Below, in pieces: positions 18,865 through 30,811 of a DNA stretch of 50,000 nucleotides. The position numbers and the translations under genes are program-made. The notes below the pieces were generated by a model. The model did no database searches and was not told where the DNA came from. It saw only the letters and a program-made list of their open reading frames with translations. Numbering within the stretch: position 1 is the stretch's first letter; the number at the start of each line of letters is the position of its first letter. The stretch lies in assembly GCA_031835245.1 (NCBI GenBank), contig JAVKOQ010000027.1, positions 1-50,000 of the forward strand, given 5' to 3'. The DNA is from Balamuthia mandrillaris. Taxonomy: Eukaryota > Discosea > Longamoebia > Balamuthiidae.

Positions 18865-21514
18865 ATGCAGCGCGAGGAGGGCTTTGCATTCGAGTCTGGG
18901 ATGAAGGAGAGCAAGGAGAAGGAACTGAGGGAAGCCATCCAGAAAAAGCTTCAGGAACTTTCCGACAAAGATGAAGCGTACGTTTTCTCAGCTTAACTTT
19001 AACGTTTGGGTCTACTCGCTGACAAACTTTTTAATTTTTGGTTAAACTTGTCTCTCTGTTTTTTATTTTATTTTTTTAAAAAAAATAGAGGAAAGTTGCA
19101 GATCGCTTTAGAGCTAGCCAACCTGCAGACCCAACTCCAACAGCTGCAATTCTCGCCCACCACTTTTCATCCCGTTTGTTCTTCTTTCACTCTCTGCTTC
19201 TCTTGTTCTCTGCTCTCTTTCTATGTTTCTCTTTCTATGTTTCTCTTTCTATGCTTCTCTCTTCCCTGTTCCTCTGCTTTTCCCTTCTCTCGTTCTCTGC
19301 TTCTCCCTTCTCTGCTTCTCTCTCTTATTCACATTTTTTTATTTTTTTTTTAAAAAACAGAACGCAACTCAACCGATAGAAAGAAGCAGTTCCCCATTCG
19401 ATGAGGACTACTCGTTTGGTAGCAGTAGCGGCAGCGAGATGGACGCCTTCCAACAACCCTCAAAACAAGTAGCCATGGACTCAAACGCTCCATGTTATTG
19501 GGGCTCCCCTACTACTTCTGCTCAGCATACGGCCAACAACAACGCTGGCCCCTTCTTCGAACAACCCCACCAACAGCAACAACAACAGCAACAGTATCAG
19601 CATCAGCAACAAACAGGAGCAGTTGAAATGGATGCGGCCTCGGCAGAGCGACTGAGAGAGTTTGAGAGGCTTGAACAACTGAGACTACAGCTGCTCCAAC
19701 AACAACAACTGCTGCAGCAACAACAGCAACAACTGGAGCAATATGCCTCAGGCTCCTCGTTTGGCTTTACAGGAGGACCAGCCACATTTGGCTCCCCTTC
19801 TACCACAGCAACCCCTTCTCCATCCTATAATCCATTTGAAGATGGCCATGAAGAAGCTGCTGCCATAAACCCATTTCAGCCTCCTTCTGCTTCTTCATCT
19901 ACTTCGGCCTCTTCTCTTGCGTTCGCTGTTGCTAAAGAAGATGACGTTAAAGCATCTGAAGCGGATGCCTTCAATCCATTTGCCTCATCGGCAAATCCAT
20001 TCACAGATGGTAATAACGCTAAGCAGGATCTTGGCTTTGAAGACAACGCTGATTGGTCTCGATACGCTGTCGATGCCTCATCATCATCTCCTTCATTTGC
20101 TTCCTCGCCGCCTCCTTCTTCCCCAAAGGCAAGTGACGGACGTAAAGGTGGCATCAAAGCTACAACTGAACAAAAACGACACCAACGACAACATTCATCA
20201 TCAAGTCAAGAAACTGGAGACAGCAACAGTAAAAAAGACAAGAAAGAAACGAAGAAGAAAGAAAAAGAAGCAAAAGTAAGGATGCGCCGAAAGTCGGTTC
20301 ATGAACTCCAAAGTCCGCACGTCGGAAGAATGGACAGAAAACAAAGCGAAACTCTCACACAACTCAGAATGAGTGGCGAACAAACTCGTTCTGCGGAACA
20401 TTTCGACAAGAAAAAACTGGAACAAGCGAAGAAAGCAAAGGAAGATAAAGATGGTAAGAAGAGTTCTCTTCGCTCCAACAGTGCCAGAGCGATTTCTTCC
20501 CCATCAAAGAGAAGAGAAGAAAGAAATGGTCTCTCTTATACTGCTTCTCCTTCGTCACTGAGAAGAGAGTACACCAATCACAAGAGAACTGGTTCGATGA
20601 GAGAGGGCAGTAGACCCAATAGTGGCCAACTGGAGAGTGGCCAATCTTCGTCGAGACCCGTATGGATGTGGCGATGCGAAGGCGTCTGGGTTTGTTGCAC
20701 CGTTCTTTTCCTTCTTCTTTCTTCTTTCTTCTTTCTTCTCGTCTGCGTCGTTGGCTTTCTTGTGTTCCCGATTTCCCTTCTTTCTTCTCATAAATGTATA
20801 TGCGTTACAGGTGCATTACACGAAAGAGATATGTGAGTTGATCGAGACAGCGAGAGATGAAGGTATGACGCAAGTGCCAATCGGCGACAGACTCTATGTC
20901 GACCTAAAAGGCATGACTCAGCGGCATTACGAAGACACTGAACAAGTTGCTCCTATCAAACGAAGAATTAAGGTTTGCAAACTTTTTTTTGGGTCCCTTC
21001 TATTCTATCTGGTGTCATTTATTTGTTGACTTCATTTCCTTTTGCTTTTTTCTTTTCTTTTTGTTTTCCTTTCCCTTGCTCCTTCTCTCCAAAATAGGAA
21101 GGAGGGAGCAGAAGTAATTCCTCCACAAAACTACGATGGCCCCAAGAGAGCTCCACGCTTGTGGAGATGGGCTTCACTGACGCCCGCAAGAACCTCCACG
21201 TTCTGAACTACACGCAGGGCAACTTGGAGCAGGCAGTTGTGCTCTACACGAAACTTCAGGACCTGGAGAAGGACGGATGGAAGGACACCCGAGCGAACAT
21301 CGTCACCCTGCACGAATGCGGTGGCGACTTGGCGAAAGCCAAACAACTCATCCGATCGAAAGCCTACACCAAAGCATCTTCTTCTGTGGAAGGAGCAGAG
21401 GCAAAGAAAGCAGAAAAGAAGGAGGAAGAAAAGGCAAAGAAGAAGAGCTCAGGAGGTTCTTCTTCTTCAAAGGGCCATAAAAAGAGGCACCGGCTCAGCA
21501 TGTGGATAAAGTGA
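18865..21514 (+). CDS. NPF-motif and UBA-like adaptor, probably endocytic
   Basis: Five exons: 18865-18977, 19089-19173, 19361-20659, 20811-20972 and 21098-21514, giving 691 residues. The N-terminus (1-65) is a coiled coil (KELREAIQKKLQELSDKDEA, then LQIALELANLQTQLQQL). Poly-Gln runs follow, then four NPF tripeptides around residues 220-300 (YNPFEDG, INPFQPP, FNPFASSANPF). NPF is the ligand of EH domains of Eps15/Pan1-type endocytic scaffolds. A basic Ser/Lys region leads to two UBA-like helical repeats in exon 5 (LVEMGFTDARKNLHVLNYTQGNLEQAVVLY and ANIVTLHECGGDLAKAKQLI), which would bind ubiquitin. The combination suggests an adaptor linking ubiquitinated cargo to the clathrin machinery; this is inference. 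The ATG chosen is the first in frame with the coiled coil. Confidence 0.78.
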
Positions 21515-21634
21515 AGGTGCTTCTTCTCTCTTAGCTTCACTACAAAACGGGATAGAAATTCCGCCCTCGGTGGTTACCACGCAGTTGTGTTCCAGGAATG
21601 CCTCATTTAACTAGTATTTCCATACATGCTATGG

Positions 21635-21645
21635 AATAAAATAAA
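21635..21645 (+). terminator. Overlapping polyadenylation signals of the NPF/UBA gene
   Basis: Two AATAAA hexamers, about 120 bp after the stop codon. Confidence 0.5.
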
Positions 21646-21823
21646 AGTTCGGCCTGTTGTCTTGATACGGATCCACAATCATATTTCGCGTTGACCAAAA
21701 AATCATACAATAAGGAGAGAGATTATATTGTGGACTTGCCAATTGCAGCGAAACGTGATGATGGCTAGCCTAAATTCTTCATATTGGGTAAAGAAGGGGA
21801 TTTCCGGCTATTTAGGGAGGCTT

Positions 21824-21829
21824 TATAAA
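21824..21829 (+). promoter_or_regulatory. Possible TATA box of the small proline-rich gene
   Basis: TATAAA in CTTTATAAACGG, 139 bp before the ATG at 21968. The position is plausible for a core promoter with a 5' UTR of about 100 bases; no other support. Confidence 0.35.
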
Positions 21830-21967
21830 CGGCGCGTGTAAACCTACTCGCTACCCACTTGGTGTTACTTTATTTTTACCTCTGCCAACAACGACACCAC
21901 AGGTCTCCTCTTCCCACCACTCATACCTCCCCCCGACCCTCCTTTTGTCACTGTTTTTCTGAGGACC

Positions 21968-22480
21968 ATGAACCTGCACCTTTGCATGCTGAAGGACCTC
22001 TGGAGCGACGCTGAGCCTCTGCCCCTCCAGGGCTCCTCTTTTGCTCCTCTCGCGGGCAGAGACGAAATGGACGAAATGTTGGACTTCCTCTTCAATATCA
22101 CGACTTCACCAGAGCCTCCCCCTCCGCCGTCAACCTCTGTGTATGTCTACGCAACGCCCAACAGCCAAACGCCAACAAACTACTACCACCAAAACCAACC
22201 TTTCGCCAACCCTTTGCATTCTCGTTTCACTGACAGCAGGGAAATGGAAGTGCAAAGCCCTGAACCTGTTTCTTTTCCTCTTCCTCAGGCGCCGCCAACC
22301 CAGAGGGCATCACGGACACCTGACCAACTGGTAGCGGCTGCCCTGCAACAATGGGTGCCGTTCTTACAACAGCCAATGAAACCACAAATGGGGGATCCTT
22401 CCGCGCTTCAACTTGGTTCTGGTTTACGATTTAAGGAGAGGAAGAACAGGAAAAGAACGAGAACAACAAAAAGCAACTGA
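21968..22480 (+). CDS. Small proline/glutamine-rich protein, unknown
   Basis: Intronless frame of 170 residues starting MNLHLCMLKDLWSDAEPLP. The first 45 residues are moderately hydrophobic with an acidic helix (DEMDEMLDFLFN). The middle is Pro, Ser, Gln and Tyr rich, a short ordered-looking helix follows (TPDQLVAAALQQWVPFLQQP), and the end is strongly basic (FKERKNRKRTRTT), which could be a nuclear signal. I recognise no domain. Support comes from an upstream TATA-like box, a downstream AATAAA and codon use like that of neighbours. It could be a transcription-linked adaptor, but that is a guess. Confidence 0.6.
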   Translation: MNLHLCMLKDLWSDAEPLPLQGSSFAPLAGRDEMDEMLDFLFNITTSPEPPPPPSTSVYVYATPNSQTPTNYYHQNQPFANPLHSRFTDSREMEVQSPEPVSFPLPQAPPTQRASRTPDQLVAAALQQWVPFLQQPMKPQMGDPSALQLGSGLRFKERKNRKRTRTTKSN

Positions 22481-22667
22481 AGGAGAATGTATATATTCTA
22501 GCGTTGTAATATATATCAGTTTCGCTATAGTTTTGTGTGTGTTTTGTTTGGCTTCGAGTCGGAGAAGAGAGAAGAGGAAGGATAGTACAGAAGACCGAGG
22601 CAAAGGGAGAGGGAGCCACGTTTGAGAAGCGGTACAAAAACCAATGCGTTTAGAATAACATGAGAAC

Positions 22668-22673
22668 AATAAA
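22668..22673 (+). terminator. Possible polyadenylation signal of the small proline-rich gene
   Basis: AATAAA, 188 bp after the stop at 22480, in AT-rich sequence before the convergent neighbour. Confidence 0.4.
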
Positions 22674-22742
22674 CAATAGAATATTACCTTGAAAATAAGT
22701 AGCTCTGTGTTTCCTACGTTGCCCTGAACACAAACTTAAGCA

Positions 22743-25452
22743 TTAACGAAAGAAAAAGAAGACAGGAGAAGAAGCAGAGAGTAACCTATACTGATCTGCA
22801 AACAGAAACAGCTCGCAGATATCAATATTAGCCAACAGAAGCTCAAAGTACTGTATCAACCAATCTTCACACAACCCTTTTTTGTGCGGTGAATGTAAGC
22901 AAAGAGGAGGTCAAAATAACGAGAGATTGTACCAATGAGCCCAGGAAGCAAATACTCGTTGGCAACGACGATGAGGTTGAATGCCAGCTGCATGCTTTCT
23001 TCGAAGCTCATTACCTTGAAAAGCGCCTCTCTGCTATGGATAATGCTTGCTTTGGTCGCTGTTGTACGTTGTGCCTTTGTCATCTCGCTTTCCCATTCCA
23101 TTATATCACCTATTATTATAACAACAACAAGAAAAACAACAACATAAGACAACTACCAGAGGACACAAATGCACGAATGAAAGAAAGCAAAGAAAGAATT
23201 ATGAGTTACCTGTGGTAGTACTTGCTTGTAGCTTCTCCGTGGCAGACGGTGCAGTAGAATGATTTCTTGTTTCCTCGGTTTCTTTTTCCTTCTCTTTTTC
23301 TTTTTCCTTGTCTTTCTTCTTTTGTTGCCACTCTTTCTCTTTTTGCTTTGCTTTCTCTTTTTCAGCAAGTTTTCTTCGTTGATATTCACTTTTTGGTAGT
23401 CCTCTCCTCGCTTTCATGTTGTTGCGTCTGTCGAATCGACGAACCGAGTTTGTGTAGATGAACTCCAACACGTGCAAGAAGACTTCCTCTCCGAGAGCTT
23501 CTCCCGAAAGTTCTATTCGCTTCTCCAAAGCTTCTCTCATGTTTCCCATCAACATCATTCTAAAGTATTCGCATCGTATCAATAATAGTTTGTGTGCATA
23601 CATTTCCTGTTGTTATATGTTTTTCAGGATAAAGTAACAGAAGAAAGAGAAAGACAGAATGCAAGTAGGTACCGTTCCATTAATGACGAGTACAATGTCA
23701 GCGTATGTGCGGTCATTGATGGCTTGGCGAAGATCCCGTAACAATGTTACGCCGGTTGGGAACTCTGCACAAATGGCCGCTGTTTGTCGTTGCACAATTT
23801 GGTCTTGAGAGAAAGCGCTTGCCAAGGAAGCTATCCCAAAGTGCTGGCCCACCCGTTGTAACTTTTGAGGAGGAAACTTTGCATCGCATACTTCAATTAG
23901 AAACGAAATAAAGAAGAAGAAGAAGAAGAAGAAGAAGAAGAAGAAGAAGAAGAAGAAGAAAGCAAGAAGAAAGCAAGAAGAAACAGCACAAGAAGCCCAA
24001 CAACAGCAACAGCAACAACAACAACACAACATGAAGAATAACAAGAATAAGGACAAGCACGAACAAACCTTTGAAAGGATCCAATAGTTGTCACAATGCA
24101 AAAACTCGAGTAGAGAATAGGCAAACGTAGTTGACAGAGGTACGCCTTCTATAATACAAAACTTTGGTGGCAGTACTATCTCAATAATCTCTGTTGTTGA
24201 CACGTCACAAGTAGGTGATGAAGAAGACGAAGAAGGTTTGCGAAACTGTAGAAGAGAGAAAAAAAGATGAGGTGCTCTAGCTGCTAAAATAACGGCATAA
24301 GCTTTAAGCAGCTTGCCATTGCCTAGAGTAATTTGTACATCTGGAGATACTCCAGCTTCTAGTTGCGTTTCTGAAGAACAAATGGATGATGAAGATGATA
24401 TTGATGAGGCTAATGGAGAAGGAGAAGGAGTAGAATCAGCAGAAGAAGAAGACGTTAAAAGGGAAGGTAGGAGTCGAGCAGAGACCGGTTGATTGTAGAG
24501 ACGAAACTGGGTCGCTACATGAGATAGAATGGTGGCGCGTCCTCCGGCCACCTTCACCACTCGCCTTATCTCTTCCTCTCCTCCAAATGTGGCATAATCT
24601 ACAATCGTAAAACCTACAATGCGAGAAAGGAGAAAGAGAGATAAGAAAACAATAATGCGTTTAGAAGAGAGAGAGAGAGAACCAAAATTGTTGCGATAGT
24701 TCGTGCTGACAGTGAGAACAAAAGCAGGGTCGGTAAGACGAAAGTCCTTCTTGTTGCGTCTTAGAGCAGCGCTGCAGAGATAGTTGTTCCATCCGCGTAA
24801 CCGCATAAACACGTCTGTCGAGCGGTTGTGGTCTGCTGTTTGCTCTGAGGTTGTTCTAATGTGTTCCCTTTAATCACCAGTATTAATGAAATGATATCAA
24901 CGAAAGAAGGAAGAGGGGAAGGAAGGAAGGAGAGTAGGAGAACTAGAAGGAGAAGAATGACAATAAAAAGAATAACAACAAAAGAAGAAGGAAGAAGAAC
25001 AAGAACAAGAAGAAGAAGAACAAGAAGAAGAAGGACAAGAACCACACCAAAAGGAGAGATATTTACAACAGAATTTGTCTAATTTCGTCGGTCAAAGCAC
25101 TGAGGTAGCAGCGTTGGCCTCTCGCTGTATTCAAGTCCACTTGTTGCGTTTTTTTTTTTTCAAGAAATCGTTTAACCGCTTGCACAAACCAACACAACAA
25201 GGGGAATGAAAGCTTACGGATGGCTCCATTGTTGAGAAGGAACTGAACGACGGACTTGTGACCGCAGAGACAAGCCAAATAGAGAGGCGTGTTGTCAAAA
25301 AAGTCGGGTTGGTTGGGGTCCACGTTCTTGTTTTTGATCAGGTGCTGCACCTCTCCCAGAAGCCCTTGTTTGCACGCGGAATGAAGGGATTCCTCCACGA
25401 GAGGCTTTGTTGCCCGCTGTTCTTGGCTGTGGCGGAGCGGCCTTCCCAACAT
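22743..25452 (-). CDS. Ankyrin-repeat and double BTB/POZ protein (ABTB1/BPOZ-like)
   Basis: Eight exons right to left: 25218-25452, 25067-25139, 24683-24855, 24065-24613, 23673-23890, 23210-23606, 22933-23109 and 22743-22876; 651 residues. Ankyrin repeats lie at about residues 15-80 (FFDNTPLYLACLCGHKSVV), followed by GQRCYLSALTDEIRQIL, a segment also seen in ABTB1 between ankyrin and BTB parts. BTB1 has SPDVQITLGNGKLLKAYAVI. BTB2 has YADIVLVINGTEMYAHKLLL and EVFLHVLEFIYTN, then an inserted Lys/Glu-rich linker, then NEYLLPGLIGLCEDWLIQYF and NIDICELFLFADQY. ABTB1-type proteins act as cullin-3 substrate adaptors; that role is inferred. The joins at 24065/23890 and 22933/22876 are the least certain. 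The C-terminus may end differently if a donor at about 22789 is used. Confidence 0.82.
23908..23966. repeat. (GAA)n microsatellite in intron 4 of the ankyrin/BTB gene
   Basis: About 18 GAA units, continuing into GAAAGCAAGAA units and CAACAG/CAACAA units up to about 24030. On the gene strand it is a pyrimidine tract. Confidence 0.85.
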
Positions 25453-25836
25453 GACCTTTTCTTTCTCGCGTTACAGTATCCTATATCGAAGGAATGTGGA
25501 GAATGAGAAAAAACGGTAAACATCCCAAGCATTATCAAAATATCAGTAATGTTAAGCATGGATAAAATGATAAACATCTCAAGCTTGTATATAATTTGGA
25601 AAATGAAAGGAATGTCAAGGATGCTTGGAATGGAATGATAAAAGTGAAGAACGAGAAGAAAGCCCATGGGTTGTCATCGGTAGGAGCTATCAGCATTGTC
25701 TGTAGAGCTGGTGGCCCCCTCGTACGAGTCCGGTACTTACACCTCCATCGTCATCCAACTGCCCAGCTCCTCTCAAGCCATACCAACTCATTAATTAAAA
25801 CAAAACCACTGCTTTGGATTTAAAAAGTTTGTAAAT

Positions 25837-27090
25837 ATGTCGCTGAGGGCTTTGTTATGGCAAAACTGTCGGTCCTCGTGGCCCAATGGCCTCTGTCTGA
25901 TGGGAAACCTCTGCGGCCTCTTCTCCAGTTTCGTTTGGTTCGTCGTGCTCATCCCCCAGCTCATCAAGAACCACCGACGTCGCTCCACAGAGGGGCTCTC
26001 CCTCATCTGGGCGCTCTGCAACTTCACCGCCTCCCTCTTCAACGCTCCCTTTGTCTTCCGTTTGGACCTCCCCTTGTTCTCCAAGATCTCTGCCGTCTAT
26101 ATGCCCTGCTTGGAAGCCCTCATGCTCCTCCAGTTTCTCTGCTACCAGCAACACCAGCCTCAACTGCCGCTCCAGCAAGGAGCCTCAACCACCCCTGCTA
26201 CACGTTTCAAGCTGAGAACTCTGCTACTCTTTTCAGTATTCGCCATCGTTTGGATTGCTAGCACTCTTGCCCAGGTGATGGTGGCGGAGCAGGCCACACC
26301 TATCCTGGCTTGGGCTGCCGTTGTGCTGTGGTCGGTGGAGACCCTGCCCCAAATCTACCTGAACTGGCAGCTGCGCTCCACTGCCGCCCAGAGCAGCCTC
26401 TCCGTGTTCATCTCGTTTGTGGGCAAGACCACTGACTTTGGAGCGGCCTACCTTCTGGACATGCCCTTGCAAACGGCCGTGTTGGCCTTCTTCTCTTCCA
26501 GCCAAAACTATGCCAACGTTGCTCAGGTTTTGTGGTTCGCTGCCTCTTCTTCTTCTATTGCTTTCGCTTCTGTTTCAGTGGACAAAGAAGCAGAAGATAA
26601 AGGAGAACGGAAGAGGGACAAGGATGAAGCAACAACACTATTGTTGTCGGGGACATCAGGAGCGAACGGTGAACAACCTCCAAACGAGCCAACGCCAACG
26701 ACTTCTTCCATGGAGGATGAGATTATAAGTGAGGAACAGGAAACAGTCACCATACTCTCGAAACCATTGCCGCTACCTTCTTCTTTGTTTGGAAGAAGAA
26801 CAACGCGATGCGACGCCACTCTACTCCTGGTGGGAGCAATGATGGTGTCATGTGGCGTGGTTGGAATGGCGTTTGCCTTGGCCGTGGATGTCTTTCTTTC
26901 CGAACCGCTGGCCGTCAGCATTGCAGTCTCTACGTTGTGTCCATCGGCTTTGGCTGCAGCCCTTCTGCTTGGCTTCTTGGCTACTACGAGACGACAGCAT
27001 TTGTTCTTTCTGGCTGGAAGCAGTTGTTGGTGGACGAAGCGGAACACAAAAGGGCAGAAAGAGGAAGACGAAGGAGATGAGCAGCGCTAG
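25837..27090 (+). CDS. PQ-loop repeat membrane transporter
   Basis: Intronless, 417 residues. Two PQ-loop repeats are clear: VWFVVLIPQLIKNHRRRSTE (about residues 33-52) and WSVETLPQIYLNWQLRST (about 165-182). Each has the Pro-Gln dipeptide in a transmembrane helix, followed by a basic or Ser/Thr loop. I count seven or more hydrophobic helices. They are split by a long cytosolic-type acidic and Ser-rich loop (about 245-325), and the C-terminus is charged. PQ-loop proteins of the PQLC2/cystinosin group export amino acids or related solutes from lysosomes or vacuoles. The large central loop is not typical of them, and substrate cannot be told. The start MSLRALLWQN is the first ATG after an upstream AT-rich stretch. 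Confidence 0.85.
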   Translation: MSLRALLWQNCRSSWPNGLCLMGNLCGLFSSFVWFVVLIPQLIKNHRRRSTEGLSLIWALCNFTASLFNAPFVFRLDLPLFSKISAVYMPCLEALMLLQFLCYQQHQPQLPLQQGASTTPATRFKLRTLLLFSVFAIVWIASTLAQVMVAEQATPILAWAAVVLWSVETLPQIYLNWQLRSTAAQSSLSVFISFVGKTTDFGAAYLLDMPLQTAVLAFFSSSQNYANVAQVLWFAASSSSIAFASVSVDKEAEDKGERKRDKDEATTLLLSGTSGANGEQPPNEPTPTTSSMEDEIISEEQETVTILSKPLPLPSSLFGRRTTRCDATLLLVGAMMVSCGVVGMAFALAVDVFLSEPLAVSIAVSTLCPSALAAALLLGFLATTRRQHLFFLAGSSCWWTKRNTKGQKEEDEGDEQR

Positions 27091-27843
27091 GACGGACCAT
27101 CCGAGAGGCGAGAAGAGGGAGAAGATGTAGAGAACGAGGGAGACTATGAAGCAGGAAAGAAACGCAGAGAAGTGAACCAGAGAAAAAGAAGAACAAGAGA
27201 GACCCAGAGACGTGGAACAGAAGTAGTGAACCTGAGAAGAAACAGAAGAGGAAGAGGAAGAATAAGAAAAAGAAGAAGAAGAACAAGAAGAAGAAGAAGA
27301 ACAAGAAGAAGAACAAGAAGAAGAACAAGAAGAACAAGAGGCGACAAGAAAAAGAACAAGGCGAATAGTTGATAATGAACGGTTAATTCATTTATCGATG
27401 GTGATGGCGTCCTCTCCAGATTGGATTAATGCGAACAACAATAATCGCTCTGTGGACCAAGAGGAGAGGAGGAGGAAGAAGAAAGGGACACAACACAAAG
27501 TAAAAGAGGTGGTGGTGGTGCGGTTGGTTGTTGGTGGTGTTCGTGAAAGATTGTTCTCCATTTATTTATTTTTCCTCGGTTTTTTTTTGTAACGTTGCCG
27601 CTCTCCTTGAAGAACCTTGCTTCGCTTTGCTTTTCTTTTTCTTTTTTTTCCCCCTGCACAGGATCGGGCGTTACTACTTTACTCTTTCATCTTCTGCGTT
27701 CGAGAGGAAACAACAAAGAAAGAAATCAATCGTTTTTCTTTTTATTGTGATATATCATCATCTAGGATCTTGCGTTTGGCTTCTTGTTTTTTAAAACAAA
27801 CGATCGAGAAAGAAAAAAAAAAGATAGCAAAGAAGGGCATAAC
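27091..27843. other. Purine-rich intergenic region
   Basis: About 750 bp. 27120-27360 is a GA/GAA-rich stretch (imperfect AGAAGAACAAGA units) that follows the PQ-loop stop codon. The rest is AT-rich with several A-runs before the kinase start. Several frames are open here but all are repeat-driven; I see no gene. Confidence 0.5.
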
Positions 27844-29761
27844 ATGAGCAACAGCACGGCCGCCAGAAATAAACCAGCGCCGCCGCCTCCTCCCCCTCTG
27901 TCCACAAAACATCAGCTCTACTACAATTCTCAACGTACGCATTATTTTTTTGTTCCCACCACCCCTCCTCCCCCATCTTCTTCGTGAAAAATTTTATCAT
28001 TTGTTTTTTCAAAAAATCTTTCTTCTTCATGGCTTTCTCTCTCTCTCTCTCTCTCTCCATCTTCCTTTTTGTGTTGTCTTCTTCTTTCTTCTTCTTCGTT
28101 TTTCTAATCGTTCTCTCATCTCTTTCGTGCGATGGTCGTCGACACAAAAAAAAATCCGAACACATCCAAATCCAACAACAACAACAACAACAAAAAAAAG
28201 GAGGAGGAAAAGAGACGACCGAAGAGACGGACTCGCCACCGCCGGCTTTGCCTCCTCCTCAGCAACAAACGGAGACAACCTCCCCTTCTTCCTATTCCCC
28301 GTCGTCTTCTCATCACCACCACCCTCCTCACCCTCAGCTTCAACACCAGCGCAACGCCTCCACGGGCAGCATCGAACTGTCGGGCTCCCTTTCCACCGAA
28401 CCGGCCTCTCAATCGCTCGACGAGCCGGCGGACGACTCCTACGACTCGTCCTCGACTTCCTCCTCGTCGGACAAGAGAGGCGGCAGCAGGAAGAAGCGCT
28501 CCAGCTTCCGGCTGGGCAGGAGCAGCGCCATGGAGAAAAAGCCGGCCAACACGGACGAGAAGCGCAAGACCATGGACTCTGAGTTCAAGAAGAAGCTCTT
28601 CATTCGCGGCGGCGTGGTCATGAAGAAGGACAAAGCCTCTGTTGGGGGTGGTGCTGGTGGGGCCGTAGGAGGAGGAGGAGAGCGTATGAAGGACCTGAAG
28701 GAGGGCCATCACACCAACAAACGGTTGAGAGGCAGCACCATTGGCTTGCCTTATAACTTGGTGCATGAGGTTCATGTCAACACCAACTTTCAGTGGGATG
28801 GCAAAGGAAAGGATGCCGAAACGCTCTTTGTCTTGGAGGAGAAGTTGGGACAAGGGTAATGTTCCTCATCATTTTCGTTTTTTCCCTATCTTTCTTGTCA
28901 TGTACTTCTTGTTTCTCTCTCTCTCTCTCTCTCCCTCTCTCCTCTCTCTCTCTCGCTCTCTCTCGCTGCAAATGGCCACAATGATGTATATTACATCAAC
29001 AAAAGTCTTTAACCTAGTCAGACTTACCGATTGACGAGAACATATCTTCTGAGGCCTCTTCTTGTTCTTGTTTCTATTGTCATTTTGTTGTGCTTCCTTC
29101 TTCATCTCCTTCATTCTTTTTCCGTTATTTGTTGACCTTCTTATTGCAATAGAGCATTCGGGTCTGTGTACCTTGGCCGTCATGTGGGCTCCTCTTTTGC
29201 GCTGGCCATCAAGCAGCTGGCGCATACCGGCAACTCCAAGCAAGAGGAAATGATTCGTAATGAGGTGGAAATCTTGAAGAGGTGCCGAAACGCGAACATT
29301 GTATCTTATTATGGTTGTGTAAAAGTCAACGAGAATCTTTGGGTTAGTGCTAAAATGCTTCCTTATCTTCTTTCTTTTCTAATGAACTCAACTAACGTCT
29401 TTATACAAAAACTACGTTTGTTTAGATCTTGATGGACTACTGTAAATTCGGAAGCGTTCGTGACCTGATAGACCAGTCGGACCGAAAGCCATTGGAAGAG
29501 GCCCAAATAGCGGTCGTTTGCCACAATGTGCTCAAAGGAATGGTCTACCTTCACCACATGAATATCATTCACAGGTAATATCTCTCTGCTTCTTTTCCTT
29601 TGTCTCTCTTTTACTGATTTATTCTTTCTTTCGTGATTAAAACAGAGATATCAAAGCTGCCAATATTTTGGTATTACTATCACTGTTATTTAACATTTTT
29701 AGTTTCTCATTATGTCTTTCCTGTTGTTTTCTGTCTATCCCTTCCTCTTTTCTTTATCCTG

Positions 29762-29796
<35 letters not shown>

Positions 29797-30774
29797 ACCA
29801 AAACCAGATCAACGAACAAGGTCAAATCAAGCTAACGGACTTTGGCGTGTCGGACACGATCGGGATGGACGACGAGACCATCGGATCTCCCTATTGGATG
29901 GCTCCTGAAGTGGCCGCCAAGAACACCTCCTACGATACCAAGTGTGACATCTACTCGCTGGGCATTACCGCCATTGAGATGGCTGAGAGCTATCCTCCGC
30001 TGGCTCATATGCCTCCCATGGAGGTCATGAAGCTCGTAGCTACAAGGTTTCTTTTTCTTTATCTTTTGCTTTTACTTTTGCTTTTCTTTTTTGCTTATCT
30101 TTTCTCTTTCAGGACCTCTCCCACCTTGAAGAATCCTGCCAAATGGACGTCCGAATTCAAAGACTTTGTGGCCAAGTGCCTCACCAAAGAGCCTGAACTG
30201 AGACCCACAGCACAGGACCTCCTATTGCACCCCTTCATGCAAAACATTCAAGGCTCCGAAGTCTTGCGAAGTCGATTGTTGGCGGCGTTGAGAGCAAAGA
30301 AGCAGAGACAACAGGAAAAGAGAAAAGCGGAGGAAGCAAGATTGGCCAAAGAGAAGGAGGCGTCAGCTCAGCAGCAAAGCAATAGCAACAACAAACAACA
30401 GCACGCTTTGGATGATGCGAAAATTGATGAAGAGGTGGAGAAAGAGCTTTCTTCTTTCGGTACTGTGGTAGCAGATGACAACAACACTCCTAATAACTAC
30501 TCTTCCCTCCCTTCGTCTTCTCCCTCTTCTGCTGCTTCAACACCACGAACTACAGCCCCACCTGTTCCGGAACGAGAACGGGCATCTTCTCCCACTTCTG
30601 TTCCACAACATCTTCAAGCTACAAACAACACTAATCCATCACTGCCAGCGACATCGCCACGACGGCCAAGTCTTGTGCCTTCTCGTCCAGCTCCTCTACC
30701 TTCTGCTGCTGCGGGTGCTAACAATGCTGCTGCTAATGCTAAACAAGGTTTCTTCTTTGTCGTTTTTCCTTTTC

Positions 30775-30811
<37 letters not shown>

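Noticed and set aside
18594-18974. 126-residue plus-strand frame before the NPF/UBA gene
   Set aside because: It overlaps exon 1 of that gene in another frame, and its composition resembles intergenic DNA.
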